In this document: in pieces, positions 25,664-35,393 of the stretch
Layout: each line of letters starts with the position of its first letter
Numbering within the stretch: the first letter of the stretch is position 1
Assembly: GCA_033763695.1 (NCBI GenBank)
Contig: JANRKB010000043.1
Span: 1-64,000, forward strand
Direction of reading: 5' to 3'
DNA length: 64,000 nt
DNA from: JANRKB01 sp033763695
GTDB lineage: Bacteria > Planctomycetota > Phycisphaerae > Phycisphaerales > UBA1924
The notes under the pieces: generated by a model
What the model was told of the DNA's origin: nothing
Seen by the model: the letters and a program-made list of their open reading frames with translations, nothing else
The model's database searches: none
Made by a program: the position numbers and the translations under genes

Positions 25664-27631
25664 ATGAAGAAGACTGCTCTTTGCTCCGCCGCCTTAGTTG
25701 CTGCCCTCGCCGGCACCGTCAACGCTCAGATCACCATCGACGGCCAGAAGGACGCCGCGTACGGCGCGATCCGCTGGTCGCAGAACGTGCCCACCGGTTT
25801 CGGTGACACGGTCCCGGACCTGACCTGCGATCCCAACACGCTCGGCGGCGACCCCGCCACGGTCTCGACCGGTGTTGAGTTCAAGATTCCCCTCGCCGCC
25901 CTCGGCACCTATGGCGCGAACGTTCGCATCTGCGCCTTCATGAACAACAGCGGCCACGGCGGCGTGAGCAATCAAGTGCTCGGCGGCCTGCCCGCCAAGA
26001 CCGCGGCGCTCGGCGAGCCCCGCGATGTGAACTTCGGCTCGATCAGCGGTGATCAGTTCGTGACGGTCGCGACTGCGGCCTCCGGCGCTGCCGCGACGGT
26101 CGACGGCACCAAGGACGCCGCCTATGGCGCGGCTCTCGCCCTCCAGACCAACCGCACGTCGGCTGGCAACGCGGACAGCGGCGTGGTCGACACCGCGAAC
26201 GGTTCGGAGTTTGATGGAATCTACGCCTACAGCGACGGCACGAATCTGAACGTGATCATCACGGGCAACCTGAACAGCGACTTCAGCAAGCTCGAGTTCT
26301 TCATCGACAACGGCAGCGGCGCGGGTTACAACAAGCTCGCCCAGGGCGACACCTTCCCCGACGTCGACTTCAGCTCGCTGCAGCGCATGCAAGGCAACAA
26401 CGCGACGAACGGCCTGACGTTCGACGCGGGCTTCAAGGCGACCCACTACATCACCTTCGGCCTCGGCGGCAGCCCCGCGACGTTCTATCCCAACCTCGCC
26501 GAACTGCTCACGACGACCGGCAACTACCTCGGCAGCGCGAACCCGGGCACGGGCGGCACGCTCGCCGGCGGCACCAACACCTACGGCATCGCGATCGACA
26601 TCAACAACAGCAACACCGGCGGCGTCGCGGCAATCTGCCCGCCCGCGGCTGGTGATGTGGACATCGCCGGCGGCTCGGAGATCGACGGCCTGTTCGCCAA
26701 CATCTCCGGTGGCAAGCTCAACCTGCTCGTCACCGGCAACCTGCAGACGAACTTCAACAAGTTCAGCCTGCTCATCGACTGCCAGCCCGGCGGCCAGAAT
26801 GTCATGCGTTCGGACAACCCCGACATCGACTTCGGCACGCTGAACAACGGCCTTGGCGGCTTGACGTTCGATGCGGGCTTCGAAGCTGACTACTGGGTGT
26901 CGTATCAGGGTGGTGGCAGCCCGATCGAAAATTACTCGAACGCGGCGGTTCTCCGCACCAATGGCGCTCTCCGCGGCTTCAACGATGAAGCGCTCGACTA
27001 CGGCGCGTACTCGGGCGGTGCAAAGAGCACCAACAACCCCGTGTCCTACAACGGCACCAACATTGACAGCCAAGACGGCACCAAGGCCAACATCTACACG
27101 AACTACGCTCCGCGCAAGGCCGGTGAAGCGGTCGTCGCCAACCCCAGCGCGCCCGTTCCTCCCGCGGCTGGCCTCGTCAAGGTCTCGATGAACAACAGCA
27201 ACATCGACGGCGTCAGCGGTGACGCGGTGAACTGCCCCTCGGCCGTCACCACCGGTATGGAGTTCCAGATCGACCTGGCCGAACTCGGCTGGGATGGCTC
27301 CTCGGACATCAAGGTCGCCGGCTTCATTACCAACGGCGATCGAAACTTCATGTCCAACCAGGTCATCGGCGGCCTGCCCACCGGCACCGGCAACCTGGCC
27401 GACCCGGAGACTTTGAGCTTTGACACGATCGACGGCAACCAGTACGTCGTCGTGAACACCCCAATCTGCGCGTCCGACTTCAACGGAGACGGCTTCCTCG
27501 ACTTCACCGACTTCGATGACTTCGTCGCGGCGTTCGAGAGCGGCGACTGCACCTCGGACTTCAACGGCGACGGCTTCCTCGACTTCACCGACTTCGACGA
27601 CTTCGTCGCGGCGTTCGAGACCGGCTGCTAA
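25664..27631 (+). CDS. Secreted repeat protein with GC-type dockerin
   Basis: A 655-residue exported protein with signal peptide (KKTALCSAALVAALAGTVNAQ). The body is made of repeated modules: IDGQKDAAYGAI and VDGTKDAAYGAA openings, then segments like GSEFDGIYAYSDGTNLNVIITGNL and GSEIDGLFANISGGKLNLLVTGNL, and NGLTFDAGFKATHYITF / GGLTFDAGFEADYWVSY. These duplicate at least twice. It ends in two EF-hand-like repeats and ETGC. GGGAG lies before ATG 25664. Such proteins recur in Phycisphaerae; function is unknown. Confidence 0.88.
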   Translation: MKKTALCSAALVAALAGTVNAQITIDGQKDAAYGAIRWSQNVPTGFGDTVPDLTCDPNTLGGDPATVSTGVEFKIPLAALGTYGANVRICAFMNNSGHGGVSNQVLGGLPAKTAALGEPRDVNFGSISGDQFVTVATAASGAAATVDGTKDAAYGAALALQTNRTSAGNADSGVVDTANGSEFDGIYAYSDGTNLNVIITGNLNSDFSKLEFFIDNGSGAGYNKLAQGDTFPDVDFSSLQRMQGNNATNGLTFDAGFKATHYITFGLGGSPATFYPNLAELLTTTGNYLGSANPGTGGTLAGGTNTYGIAIDINNSNTGGVAAICPPAAGDVDIAGGSEIDGLFANISGGKLNLLVTGNLQTNFNKFSLLIDCQPGGQNVMRSDNPDIDFGTLNNGLGGLTFDAGFEADYWVSYQGGGSPIENYSNAAVLRTNGALRGFNDEALDYGAYSGGAKSTNNPVSYNGTNIDSQDGTKANIYTNYAPRKAGEAVVANPSAPVPPAAGLVKVSMNNSNIDGVSGDAVNCPSAVTTGMEFQIDLAELGWDGSSDIKVAGFITNGDRNFMSNQVIGGLPTGTGNLADPETLSFDTIDGNQYVVVNTPICASDFNGDGFLDFTDFDDFVAAFESGDCTSDFNGDGFLDFTDFDDFVAAFETGC

Positions 27632-27717
27632 GCCTCTCTGACAGCATGTGTCGAACGCATGACGGGCCTGTGCCGTCACGCGTAAATGTTCCCTGATCTG
27701 ACGTCAGACACACACCG

Positions 27718-27747
27718 CCCCCGAGGTTCCCGCCTCGGGGGCTTTTT
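27718..27747 (+). terminator. Rho-independent terminator after the secreted repeat gene
   Basis: Perfect 9-bp stem CCCCCGAGG/CCTCGGGGG with a 6-nt loop, then CTTTTTCTT. It lies 86 bp after the stop at 27631. Confidence 0.92.
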
Positions 27748-27766
27748 CTTGCGCTTGGCGCGTGGG

Positions 27767-28030
27767 TCATGCAGCCTTCGAGCGCGGTTCTTCCACGATG
27801 TCAAACTCGCCCTCGCCATCGGGGCTGAAGAGTTTGGGACGATCCGCCGCCTCGGCCATCAGGGCCTTGCGGCGTTCGTACTCCTGCTGCAGCGTGTGGA
27901 CGCGGATCTGCAGGTCGTGCAGGGCGAGTTGATGCCCGACACGCCGCGCAAGGTAGTTCAGGATCGAGAGAATCCCGGCCCCCCCGACCACGGCCAGCGC
28001 GATCCACGTCACCTGGGAAAAGTGTTCCAC
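27767..28030 (-). CDS. Small membrane protein with one helix and a coiled coil
   Basis: An 87-residue frame. One membrane helix (WIALAVVGGAGILSILNYL) is followed by a coiled-coil-like stretch (ALHDLQIRVHTLQQEYERRKALM) and an acidic end. The GTG at 28030 is an inferred start; the frame stays open much further upstream, antisense to the next gene, which I do not believe is coding. It is divergent from the large membrane protein gene, and the organisation resembles small shock- or division-type membrane proteins, but no family is recognised. Confidence 0.55.
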   Translation of the reverse strand: MEHFSQVTWIALAVVGGAGILSILNYLARRVGHQLALHDLQIRVHTLQQEYERRKALMAEAADRPKLFSPDGEGEFDIVEEPRSKAA

Positions 28031-28108
28031 GCAAGTGTTTCGGATGTTGAACCCGTCGGCTTGATGTTCGGTATCATCACCACGCCTTCCCCGGGAGATC
28101 ATGTGGCG

Positions 28109-30583
28109 ATGTGTGCGGCTTGGAAAGGTCGATTGCTCGCGTTCACGGCCGCCGCCGTGCTGTTCTCGGGCGTCGCCGCCCACGCCCAGCCGGACAACGC
28201 CTCCCCAACGGAGACATCGCCGCCCGTCGCTCCGACGGCGACATCGGCGGTCGCCAATGAGATCGTGCTCGGCATCGATCGCTTCGGCGTGGGCAACCAA
28301 GCCCGCGCGGGCGACTGGATCGGCGTCAATATCTCCGCGGTCGACTCGAACCCCAAGCAACGCGATGTCATTCTCTCGATTGTCATTCCTGACGCCGACG
28401 GCGACAGCGCGACCTACGCCCGCGTCGTAACGCTCAACCCTGGCACGCGTCAGACCTTCTGGGTTTATCTCCGCCTGCCCTTCAACGCGCTGGGCTCCAA
28501 CCTCACGGGCATGCTCGAGGCGCACGAGGCGATCACATCCGACGCTGAGCAGGACAGAGTGCTCAAGGCACGCCCCGGCCGAATGCTGGGGCAGACGCCG
28601 ATCGGCGGCGGCACGCTGCGCGTGCTCGAACCGAGCGTCGGCATGGCGTGCGTGCTCGGCCAACGCTCCGCCGGTCTGCGGGCGTACGCCGATCGCGATC
28701 AACCGACGCAGACTTATCTCACGCTTGGCCACGAAGTCACAGAGATCGCCGAAGGACTTTCGGCGGCCGACCTGCCCGATCGCTGGCAAGGGCTGGCCGC
28801 GTTTGATGCCGTCTTCTGGCTTGGCGCGGACATCAGCGCACTGCGCGGCGAAGCAGCCCGCGCCCTGCGCGAGTGGGTGCATCGCGGCGGACACCTGATC
28901 ATCTCGCTCCCCGCCGTCGGGTCTGCGTGGACAACACCCTCGAGCAACGAACTGATCGACTTGCTCCCGGCGGTGAAGATCAGTCGTCGCGAGAACGTCG
29001 ATCTTGAGCCGTACAAGGCGATCTTCACCTCGGCGCGCGATCGCTTCATTCCCCGCAGCGCGACGCTGCATGATCTCATCCCGCGCGAGGACGCGCGCCC
29101 CGACGAAGCCGTCAGCCTGATCAGCGGCCCTGATGGTCGCTGCCTGGTTTCACGACGCATCGTTGACGCGGGCATGGTCACGCTCATCGGTGTCGACCTG
29201 AGCACGCGCGGCATCAGCGACGCCATCGATGCGGACATGTTCTGGCATCGCATCCTCGGCAAGCGCGGCAAGTTTGTGCCCGCCGCTCAGAAGGCGGGCG
29301 TCAGCCAGAATCTCTCGCGCCCAGTCATGACCGTGGACGGCGGACTGCACGAAGAGATTGCCAAGAAGGGACAGACCGCCGCGGCCGTGCTGCTGGGCCT
29401 CGTCGTGTTCGCCGCGTATTGGCTTGCCGCCGGCCCGCTGGGCTACGCGGTGCTGAAGAAGACCAATCGCATTCGCCACGCGTGGCTCGCGTATGTGCTG
29501 ACGGCGGGGGCGTTCACTGCGCTCGCGTGGTCGGGGGCAACGGCGCTGCGGCCGCGCCGGGTCGAGGCGGCCCATGTGACGTTCCTCGATCACATCTACG
29601 GCCAGCCGCAGCAGCGTGCTCGCACATGGGCATCCATTCTCACGCCGACCTATGGCACGGCGTCGATCCAGATCGGCGGCCCCAACGCCAAGATCGAAGA
29701 AACCACCGAGACTCGGGCGGCGGGCAACATCGCTTCGGCGTGGGAGTCCCCCACCGCCGACGGCGCACGCACGCAGTTTCCCGACGCGCGGCCGTACATC
29801 GTCGATGGTCGCAATCCTTCGGCGTGGAACGTGCCATCGCGTGCGACCGTCAAGCAGTTCCAGTTTGAGTGGGCTGGCGGGCCGCGCTGGGGCATGCCGC
29901 ACCCCGTCGCGCCCGAGGGCGGCACAGAACGCGACGGCCTGCGCCTGGTGGGCAACAAGCTCCAGGGCACGCTGGTTCACAACCTGCCCGGCGAACTTCA
30001 GAACGTCGTGGTGATGTATGTGCGCCGCCAGCAGCCGATCAACTTCTCTTCGACATCGGCTCCCAAGTTCGATGGCTCGGCGGTGAAGTTCAACGCGTGG
30101 CCTGTGGGTGCCGCTCTGAATGTCGGCGATCTCTTCAGCGGCACGTCGGATCTCGCGTTCAGATACCTTGATGACCTCGTACCGAAGCAGGATTCGATGT
30201 TCGCCGCAGCCCAGAGCACGATCGCCACGCCGCGTTTGCTCGACTCTGTGGCGCAGTTGAGCTTCTACAGCTTGCTCCGGACTCCCGATGCAACGAGCAA
30301 GGGAGAACAGCAGACGTTTGCCTCAATGCAGCGTGTCCTGACCCACGGCTGGGACATCAGCCGCTGGTCGACCCAGCCGTGCCTCATCATCGTGGGCACG
30401 ATCGGCGGCGATACGCCGCTGGGCCGCGAGTCGCCGACGCCTGTCTACGTCGACGGCGTTGAGATCAAGATGACCGGACGAACGGTCGTGCGCTGGATTT
30501 ATCCGCTGGACGCAGCCCCGCCGGACTGGAACGCATTGCCCGGGCCGACGCCCGCCGCGCCGCCGGGAAAGGATCCCGTGTAG
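28109..30583 (+). CDS. Large exported membrane protein of unknown function beside an ABC ATPase
   Basis: About 824 residues. A signal sequence (LLAFTAAAVLFSGVAAHAQ) is followed by a long extracytoplasmic part. This includes a region like a glutamine-amidotransferase fold (FDAVFWLGADISALRGEAARALREWVHRGGHLIIS). Two membrane helices follow (AAAVLLGLVVFAAYWLAAGPLGYAVL and AWLAYVLTAGAFTALAWS), then a further soluble domain. This layout is seen in planctomycete proteins encoded near ABC-2 transporters. The start is ATG 28109 or GTG 28103; GGGAG at 28093 fits the GTG slightly better. The downstream ATPase gene, 99 bp away, is probably functionally linked. Confidence 0.8.
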   Translation: MCAAWKGRLLAFTAAAVLFSGVAAHAQPDNASPTETSPPVAPTATSAVANEIVLGIDRFGVGNQARAGDWIGVNISAVDSNPKQRDVILSIVIPDADGDSATYARVVTLNPGTRQTFWVYLRLPFNALGSNLTGMLEAHEAITSDAEQDRVLKARPGRMLGQTPIGGGTLRVLEPSVGMACVLGQRSAGLRAYADRDQPTQTYLTLGHEVTEIAEGLSAADLPDRWQGLAAFDAVFWLGADISALRGEAARALREWVHRGGHLIISLPAVGSAWTTPSSNELIDLLPAVKISRRENVDLEPYKAIFTSARDRFIPRSATLHDLIPREDARPDEAVSLISGPDGRCLVSRRIVDAGMVTLIGVDLSTRGISDAIDADMFWHRILGKRGKFVPAAQKAGVSQNLSRPVMTVDGGLHEEIAKKGQTAAAVLLGLVVFAAYWLAAGPLGYAVLKKTNRIRHAWLAYVLTAGAFTALAWSGATALRPRRVEAAHVTFLDHIYGQPQQRARTWASILTPTYGTASIQIGGPNAKIEETTETRAAGNIASAWESPTADGARTQFPDARPYIVDGRNPSAWNVPSRATVKQFQFEWAGGPRWGMPHPVAPEGGTERDGLRLVGNKLQGTLVHNLPGELQNVVVMYVRRQQPINFSSTSAPKFDGSAVKFNAWPVGAALNVGDLFSGTSDLAFRYLDDLVPKQDSMFAAAQSTIATPRLLDSVAQLSFYSLLRTPDATSKGEQQTFASMQRVLTHGWDISRWSTQPCLIIVGTIGGDTPLGRESPTPVYVDGVEIKMTGRTVVRWIYPLDAAPPDWNALPGPTPAAPPGKDPV

Positions 30584-30682
30584 CTGATTGAGAAAGACAG
30601 ATCGCGACACTTCCTTGTTCTGGATCTGATTTGGCAACTTGGCCATGTGTCCTCGGGACCTTTCGGAGCCCCGCCCGTGCCG

Positions 30683-31648
30683 ATGATCGAAACGATCAAC
30701 CTGACCAAGCGCTACGGCGATCTCGTCGCGCTCAACAACCTCAACCTCACCATCGGCGAGGGTGATTGCTTCGGCTTCATCGGCCCCAACGGCGCTGGCA
30801 AGACCACCACGATCAAAATCCTCGCCACGCTTCTCAAGCCCAGCAGCGGTCAGGCGAACGTTGCCGGGCTCACGATCGGCTATCAGAACCGCCAGATCCG
30901 CCCGCTCATCGGTTACGTCCCCGACTTCATGGGCGCGTACGAGGACATGGTCGTCACGGAGTACCTCGAGTTCTTTGCCGCGGCGTACAACATCCACGGC
31001 ACGCAACGCCGCAAGGTCGTTCATGACGTGCTTGAGCTCACCGACCTTTCCTACAAAGCCACCGCCGAGGTCAACTCATTGTCGCGCGGCATGCAGCAGC
31101 GCCTCAGCGTCGCCCGCGTCCTCCTGCACGACCCCAAAGTCCTGCTCATGGACGAGCCCGCCAGCGGCTTGGACCCGCGGGCCCGCATCGAGATGCGCGA
31201 ACTGCTCAAAGAGCTGCGCCGCATGGGCAAGACGATCCTCATCTCATCGCACATCCTGCCCGAGCTTGCCGAGCTCTGCAACGTCGTCGGCATCATCGAA
31301 CGCGGGCAACTGCTGTTCAACGGCAGCGTCGATGAGATCATCCGCCGCGCACGCATGGGGCATGTGCTTCACGTCGGCGTGACCGATCGCGTGGAACAAG
31401 CGGCGGAGATGCTGGGCAAACTGCCGGGCGTCAAGAAGGTGGCCGTGCTGGACCCCGAGCCCGGCAGCGCGCAGCAGCGAAGCCATGGACGCGTGGTACA
31501 GCTTTCGTACGAGGATGCCGCGGGCAAGACGTTCACGGACATCCCAAACCTGCTCATCAATCAGGGCTTCCGCGTGTGGAAGTTCACCGAAGAACCGGTG
31601 AACCTCGAGACCGCGTTCATGCGGCTCACCAAGGGCTTGGTGCAGTAG
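30683..31648 (+). CDS. ABC-2-type transporter ATP-binding protein
   Basis: A 321-residue ATPase: INLTKRYGDLVALNNLNL, Walker A GPNGAGKTTT, Q-loop region YVPDFMGAYEDM, signature LSRGMQQRLSVARVL, Walker B VLLMDEPASGLDP and the switch His in ISSHIL. About 90 residues follow the ATPase core, as in exporters of the CcmA/NatA/GldA kind. No permease with a classic ABC-2 fold is adjacent; the upstream membrane protein or one elsewhere may be the partner. ATG 30683 is preferred, with GTG 30677 as alternative. Confidence 0.92.
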   Translation: MIETINLTKRYGDLVALNNLNLTIGEGDCFGFIGPNGAGKTTTIKILATLLKPSSGQANVAGLTIGYQNRQIRPLIGYVPDFMGAYEDMVVTEYLEFFAAAYNIHGTQRRKVVHDVLELTDLSYKATAEVNSLSRGMQQRLSVARVLLHDPKVLLMDEPASGLDPRARIEMRELLKELRRMGKTILISSHILPELAELCNVVGIIERGQLLFNGSVDEIIRRARMGHVLHVGVTDRVEQAAEMLGKLPGVKKVAVLDPEPGSAQQRSHGRVVQLSYEDAAGKTFTDIPNLLINQGFRVWKFTEEPVNLETAFMRLTKGLVQ

Positions 31649-31679
31649 AACGCCCACGACCCTGCCGGCTCTGCGGCGC

Positions 31680-32576
31680 TCACGTCGCCGCGCGATCACC
31701 CCGCGCCGCACCCCACGCGATCAACCACAGCGACACCGCGGCGAGCGCAACGATGCCGATGCCGATCCAGTGTGCCGGGGAAACGGCGATCGCACTGCCC
31801 GACCACGCTCGATCATGGCAGAGTTCAACGACCGCTCCGATTGGCGACAGCACGCCGAGCACGTCGGACCATCGCTCGTCGGTTCCCGCACGCTCGCCGG
31901 GTGAAGCGAGTCGGACGACCAGTGCGGCGACGCTCATGAACACGATGGCACTCATCCACGCGGTGCGCGTGCCCTCCTGCCGCGGCACGTGCTCGCCTTT
32001 GGGCGCAAGGCCCTGCATCGCCAACGCAAGCACGCCGCCAAGCAGCAGCACCCACGCGATCATCGCGGCGCCCAGTGCGGCGAGCGGCTGCCACGCCCAT
32101 GCCGCGAGCCAATGCTGGGGCCAGATCACCGCCTGCAGCGGCACGAGGATGACAACGATGTCCTTGAACGCCGCGGCGATCGGCGTTTCCGTCGGGCGCA
32201 CCTGCGACAGTCGCGCCATCGGCCACAGGATCGCGATACCGACCATCGCGATGATCAGCAAGATGCGTGCGGCAGGGCGATAGACGTCGTAGGAGATCAC
32301 GCCACCCGCGAGCACGCCGCCGAGCATGCCCATCGTCGCGACCAGCAGGAACATGGTCCACATGAGCGCGAAGACGCGCGGCTCGCCGCGTCGGTGGGCC
32401 CATTTGTCCTTCGGCAGTGCGGGCACCGTCTCGTCGATGAACTCATCGGGCGCCGGCTCTCGCGCTTCCGCGACCTCCGCCGTCTCGCTCGGCGTCACTT
32501 CCGCGGGTCGTACGCTCTCCGACGCAATCGCTGGCTGCGACGGCGGGCTATCCGGATTGTCCGCATCGTTTGTCAT
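31680..32576 (-). CDS. Multi-pass membrane protein of unknown function
   Basis: A 298-residue protein. An acidic, Pro/Ala/Glu-rich N-terminal 60 residues precede about seven hydrophobic segments, among them VFALMWTMFLLVATMGMLGGVLAGG, ILLIIAMVGIAIL, MIAWVLLLGGVLALAMQ and HWIGIGIVALAAVSLWLIAW. No family is recognised. It converges on the ABC ATPase gene (31 bp apart) and precedes nothing obvious on its own strand. It could be a permease-like partner of the ATPase, but nothing in the sequence proves that. Confidence 0.75.
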   Translation of the reverse strand: MTNDADNPDSPPSQPAIASESVRPAEVTPSETAEVAEAREPAPDEFIDETVPALPKDKWAHRRGEPRVFALMWTMFLLVATMGMLGGVLAGGVISYDVYRPAARILLIIAMVGIAILWPMARLSQVRPTETPIAAAFKDIVVILVPLQAVIWPQHWLAAWAWQPLAALGAAMIAWVLLLGGVLALAMQGLAPKGEHVPRQEGTRTAWMSAIVFMSVAALVVRLASPGERAGTDERWSDVLGVLSPIGAVVELCHDRAWSGSAIAVSPAHWIGIGIVALAAVSLWLIAWGAARGDRAAT

Positions 32577-32621
32577 GCTTCACGCGGCTGCGTCATGTGT
32601 CGGGTGCGCCACTTGCACGCT

Positions 32622-33893
32622 TCACTTGGATGAGGCTGATTCGGCTACGGGGCTTGCCGCAGGCTCAGCGAAGAGCGCGGCAGTCTGATTCCAGCATGCC
32701 ATCCAGAGTTGGCTTGATGGCTTCTCTTCTCCGGCGACGAGCGGGCCGCGCTGGCTGGTCCACATCATCCACGCACCGTCGGGTGTGAAGACGGGCAGCA
32801 CGTCCGCACCTTCGGCGTGCGTCACGCGACGCGTCGGTACGTCGGGCACGATGATGGTTGCCGGAGCGGCAATGGATGACACCTTGTCCAGGGCATCGAG
32901 CGCCTTCAGATCTGTCTGAATCGCAAACACCTCATAGTTGCGATGCGACACCTGGCTCGTCGCATAGACGAGGAAGTCGCCCGACGGGTGCCAATACGGC
33001 CCCCAGTTGACGTGTTCATTGTGCGTTAACTGGTACTCGCGTTCGATCCCCACCGGCACTCGCGTGCCGCTCGCGTCACTCTCGAACTTGAGCTTCGCGA
33101 CGTAGACCTGCAGCAGGTCGTTTCCGGCGCGATCGCTGCGATAGCAGATCCAGTTGCCGTCGGGTGAGAAGAACGGCCCGCCGTCGTAGCCCGGAGCGAC
33201 CACGATCGCACGCTGGGTCTTGGTCTGCGTGTCGAAGATGAAGATGTCGGCGTCCTGATGACCATCGGGCTTGGCCTTGGTCGGATCGACGTTGGCGTAC
33301 AGCACGAAGCGCCCGTCGCGGCTGAACGAGCACTCGGCGTCGTAGCCAGGGCGATGAAACAACGCCGTGGCATCAGACGCGTGTCCCGGCGTGAGCGACG
33401 CCGTGACGACTTCCATCTCCTCGGGGAACTGCCACACATAGCGGCTGGTGCCGACTTGAAACCCGGGCTTCTCCTTCGCGCTTGGCGGCACGAGCGTCGA
33501 GCCAAAGAGCACGCGCGACGAATCGGTCGGATGGAACCAGCCGCAGGTGTTGGCCGAGCCGAGTGGGCTGACGCGCGTGATGTTGGCGAGGCCGGTCGGA
33601 ACACCCGCTGCGTCGCGCGCGAGGTCCGCGACGAACATGGAATAGAACTGATCCGGTGCCGCGCCGGCGGGCGGCACTGCGATTGCCTGAAAGATCACGC
33701 GCGTGCCGTCGGCGTTGAAGTATGCCTCTCCGGCCTTGATGAACTGCTCGCGCCGCGTGAGCTGCACGTGGCCGCTCAAGAGCGGAGCCTCGGCCGAACG
33801 CCAGTCGGTTGGAGTCGATGCAGGCGCGGCAGGCGACGCGGCAGAAGCAGGCTGAATCGCGATCGCGCTGACAACGAGGAGCGTGGAGATCAT
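32622..33893 (-). CDS. TolB-like (PD40) beta-propeller secreted protein
   Basis: A 423-residue exported protein. The signal peptide is short (STLLVVSAIAIQPASA). Repeated PD40/WD40-like blades follow: FNADGTRVIFQA, FHPTDSSRVLFGS, FSRDGRFVLYANV, FSPDGNWICYRSDRAGN, WHPSGDFLVYATS and FTPDGAWMMWTSQR. This is the TolB C-terminal propeller type, lacking TolB's N-terminal domain. It is probably periplasmic and used for protein interaction; no enzymatic motif is seen. ATG at 33893. It is 45 bp upstream of the membrane-protein gene on the same strand. Confidence 0.85.
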   Translation of the reverse strand: MISTLLVVSAIAIQPASAASPAAPASTPTDWRSAEAPLLSGHVQLTRREQFIKAGEAYFNADGTRVIFQAIAVPPAGAAPDQFYSMFVADLARDAAGVPTGLANITRVSPLGSANTCGWFHPTDSSRVLFGSTLVPPSAKEKPGFQVGTSRYVWQFPEEMEVVTASLTPGHASDATALFHRPGYDAECSFSRDGRFVLYANVDPTKAKPDGHQDADIFIFDTQTKTQRAIVVAPGYDGGPFFSPDGNWICYRSDRAGNDLLQVYVAKLKFESDASGTRVPVGIEREYQLTHNEHVNWGPYWHPSGDFLVYATSQVSHRNYEVFAIQTDLKALDALDKVSSIAAPATIIVPDVPTRRVTHAEGADVLPVFTPDGAWMMWTSQRGPLVAGEEKPSSQLWMACWNQTAALFAEPAASPVAESASSK

Positions 33894-33954
33894 GGCAACA
33901 TCGTTGGCATGGTCGGGAGGCCACGCACGCCCGTGCTCCGCGACACTCGCTTTG

Positions 33955-35313
33955 TCAGGCCTTGGTTTCCTGCGCCTTCAGCCAACGCTCCAGGTAGTGG
34001 ATATCGACGCCGCCCTTGCGGAAGTCGGGGTTGGCGACCAGTTGCTGATGCAGCGGGATGGTGGTCTTGATCGGATCGACCTTGAACTCGCGCAGCGCAC
34101 GGGCCATGCGATCAAGGCACTTCTCGCGAGTTTCGGCGTGGACGATCAGTTTGCCGACCATCGAGTCGTAGTTCGGCGGCACGACATATCCGGGCACCAC
34201 GTGCGAATCGAGGCGCACGCCGAGACCGCCCGGCGTTTCCCACGTGTTGATCTTGCCCGCCGAGGGGCGGAAGCCCATCGCCGGATCCTCGGCACAGATG
34301 CGACACTCCATCGCGTGCCCGTTGACCTTGATGTCTTCCTGCCTGTAGGGAATCTTCTCGCCCGCGGCAATCCTGATCGACATTTGCACGACGTCGACGC
34401 CCGTGATCATCTCCGTCACGGGATGCTCGACCTGCACGCGGGTGTTGACTTCAAGCATGTAGAAGTCGCCGCTGCCGTCGAGCAGGAACTCGCAGGTGGC
34501 CGCACCGGCGTACTTGACGCTCTTGATGAGCTTGGCCGCGGCCTCGGCGACCTTCTGAAGCTTGGGGCGATCAACCAGCGGCGCGGGGGCCTCTTCGATC
34601 ACCTTCTGGTGGCGGCGCTGCAGCGAGCAGTCGCGCTCCCACAGATAGATGGCGTTGCCGTGCTTGTCGCCGAGCATCTGGAGCTCGACGTGCCGCGCGT
34701 TCTGCAGGTACTTCTCGATGAAGACCGCGCCGTTGCCGAAGGCGGCCTGGGCCTCCTGGCTCGCGACGCGGAGCATGGCGCGGAGCGTGGCTTCGTCGTG
34801 ACACACCTTCATGCCGCGGCCGCCGCCGCCAGCGGACGCCTTGATGATCACGGGGAAGCCGATCTGCTTGGCGATCTTGACCGCTTCTTCCTCGTCCTCG
34901 ATCGCGTCGGGCGAACCGGGGAACACGGGCACGCCCGCGGCCTTGGCGGTCTTCTTGCACTCGACCTTGTCACCCAGCGCTCCCATCGCCTCAGGGCTGG
35001 GGCCGATGAACTCGATCTTGCAATCACGGCAGGCCTGCGAGAAGTCGGGGCGCTCGGACAAGAAGCCGTAGCCGGGGTGGATCGCGTCGACGTCGGCAAT
35101 CTCGGCGGCGGAGATCAGCCGCGCGATGTTGAGGTACGAGTCCTTGGCGGGACCGCTGCCGATGCAGATGGCGCGATCGGCGAGCTTGAGGTACGGCGCG
35201 TCCTTGTCGGCGGTGGAGTACACACAGACGGCTTCGACGCCGAGTTCTCGGCAGGCACGCAGGATCCGGAGGGCGATTTCGCCGCGATTGGCGATGAGGA
35301 TGCGCTTGAACAT
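33955..35313 (-). CDS. accC: Biotin carboxylase subunit of acetyl-CoA carboxylase
   Basis: ATP-dependent carboxylation of the biotin on AccB. The 452 residues show the full AccC pattern: FKRILIANRGEIALRILRACRELG, YGFLSERPDF, a glycine-rich ATP loop (KASAGGGGRGMK), ERDCSLQRRHQKVIEEAP, and FYMLEVNTRVQVEHPVTEMITG with its catalytic region. ATG at 35313. There is no purine-rich binding site in front of the start; the 10 bp before it follow the left arm of the inserted element, which suggests the original coupling to accB was disturbed. Confidence 0.97.
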   Translation of the reverse strand: MFKRILIANRGEIALRILRACRELGVEAVCVYSTADKDAPYLKLADRAICIGSGPAKDSYLNIARLISAAEIADVDAIHPGYGFLSERPDFSQACRDCKIEFIGPSPEAMGALGDKVECKKTAKAAGVPVFPGSPDAIEDEEEAVKIAKQIGFPVIIKASAGGGGRGMKVCHDEATLRAMLRVASQEAQAAFGNGAVFIEKYLQNARHVELQMLGDKHGNAIYLWERDCSLQRRHQKVIEEAPAPLVDRPKLQKVAEAAAKLIKSVKYAGAATCEFLLDGSGDFYMLEVNTRVQVEHPVTEMITGVDVVQMSIRIAAGEKIPYRQEDIKVNGHAMECRICAEDPAMGFRPSAGKINTWETPGGLGVRLDSHVVPGYVVPPNYDSMVGKLIVHAETREKCLDRMARALREFKVDPIKTTIPLHQQLVANPDFRKGGVDIHYLERWLKAQETKA

Positions 35314-35323
35314 GGGTGTTGGG

Positions 35324-35363
35324 GAAGAGACGGAGAGACGGAGAGACGAAGAGACGCAGTGCG
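35324..35363 (+). repeat. Left inverted arm
   Basis: Octamers GAAGAGAC, GGAGAGAC, GGAGAGAC, GAAGAGAC, then GCAGTGCG. It lies 30 bp after the ORF stop. Confidence 0.92.
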
Positions 35364-35393
35364 AGAGAAAACCAGACGGAAGATCAAGCGATG

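Noticed and set aside
25694..27679. 661-residue open frame antisense to the secreted repeat gene
   Set aside because: It mirrors GC-rich third codon positions, has no signal peptide or family match, and the plus frame has a ribosome site, signal peptide, dockerin end and terminator.
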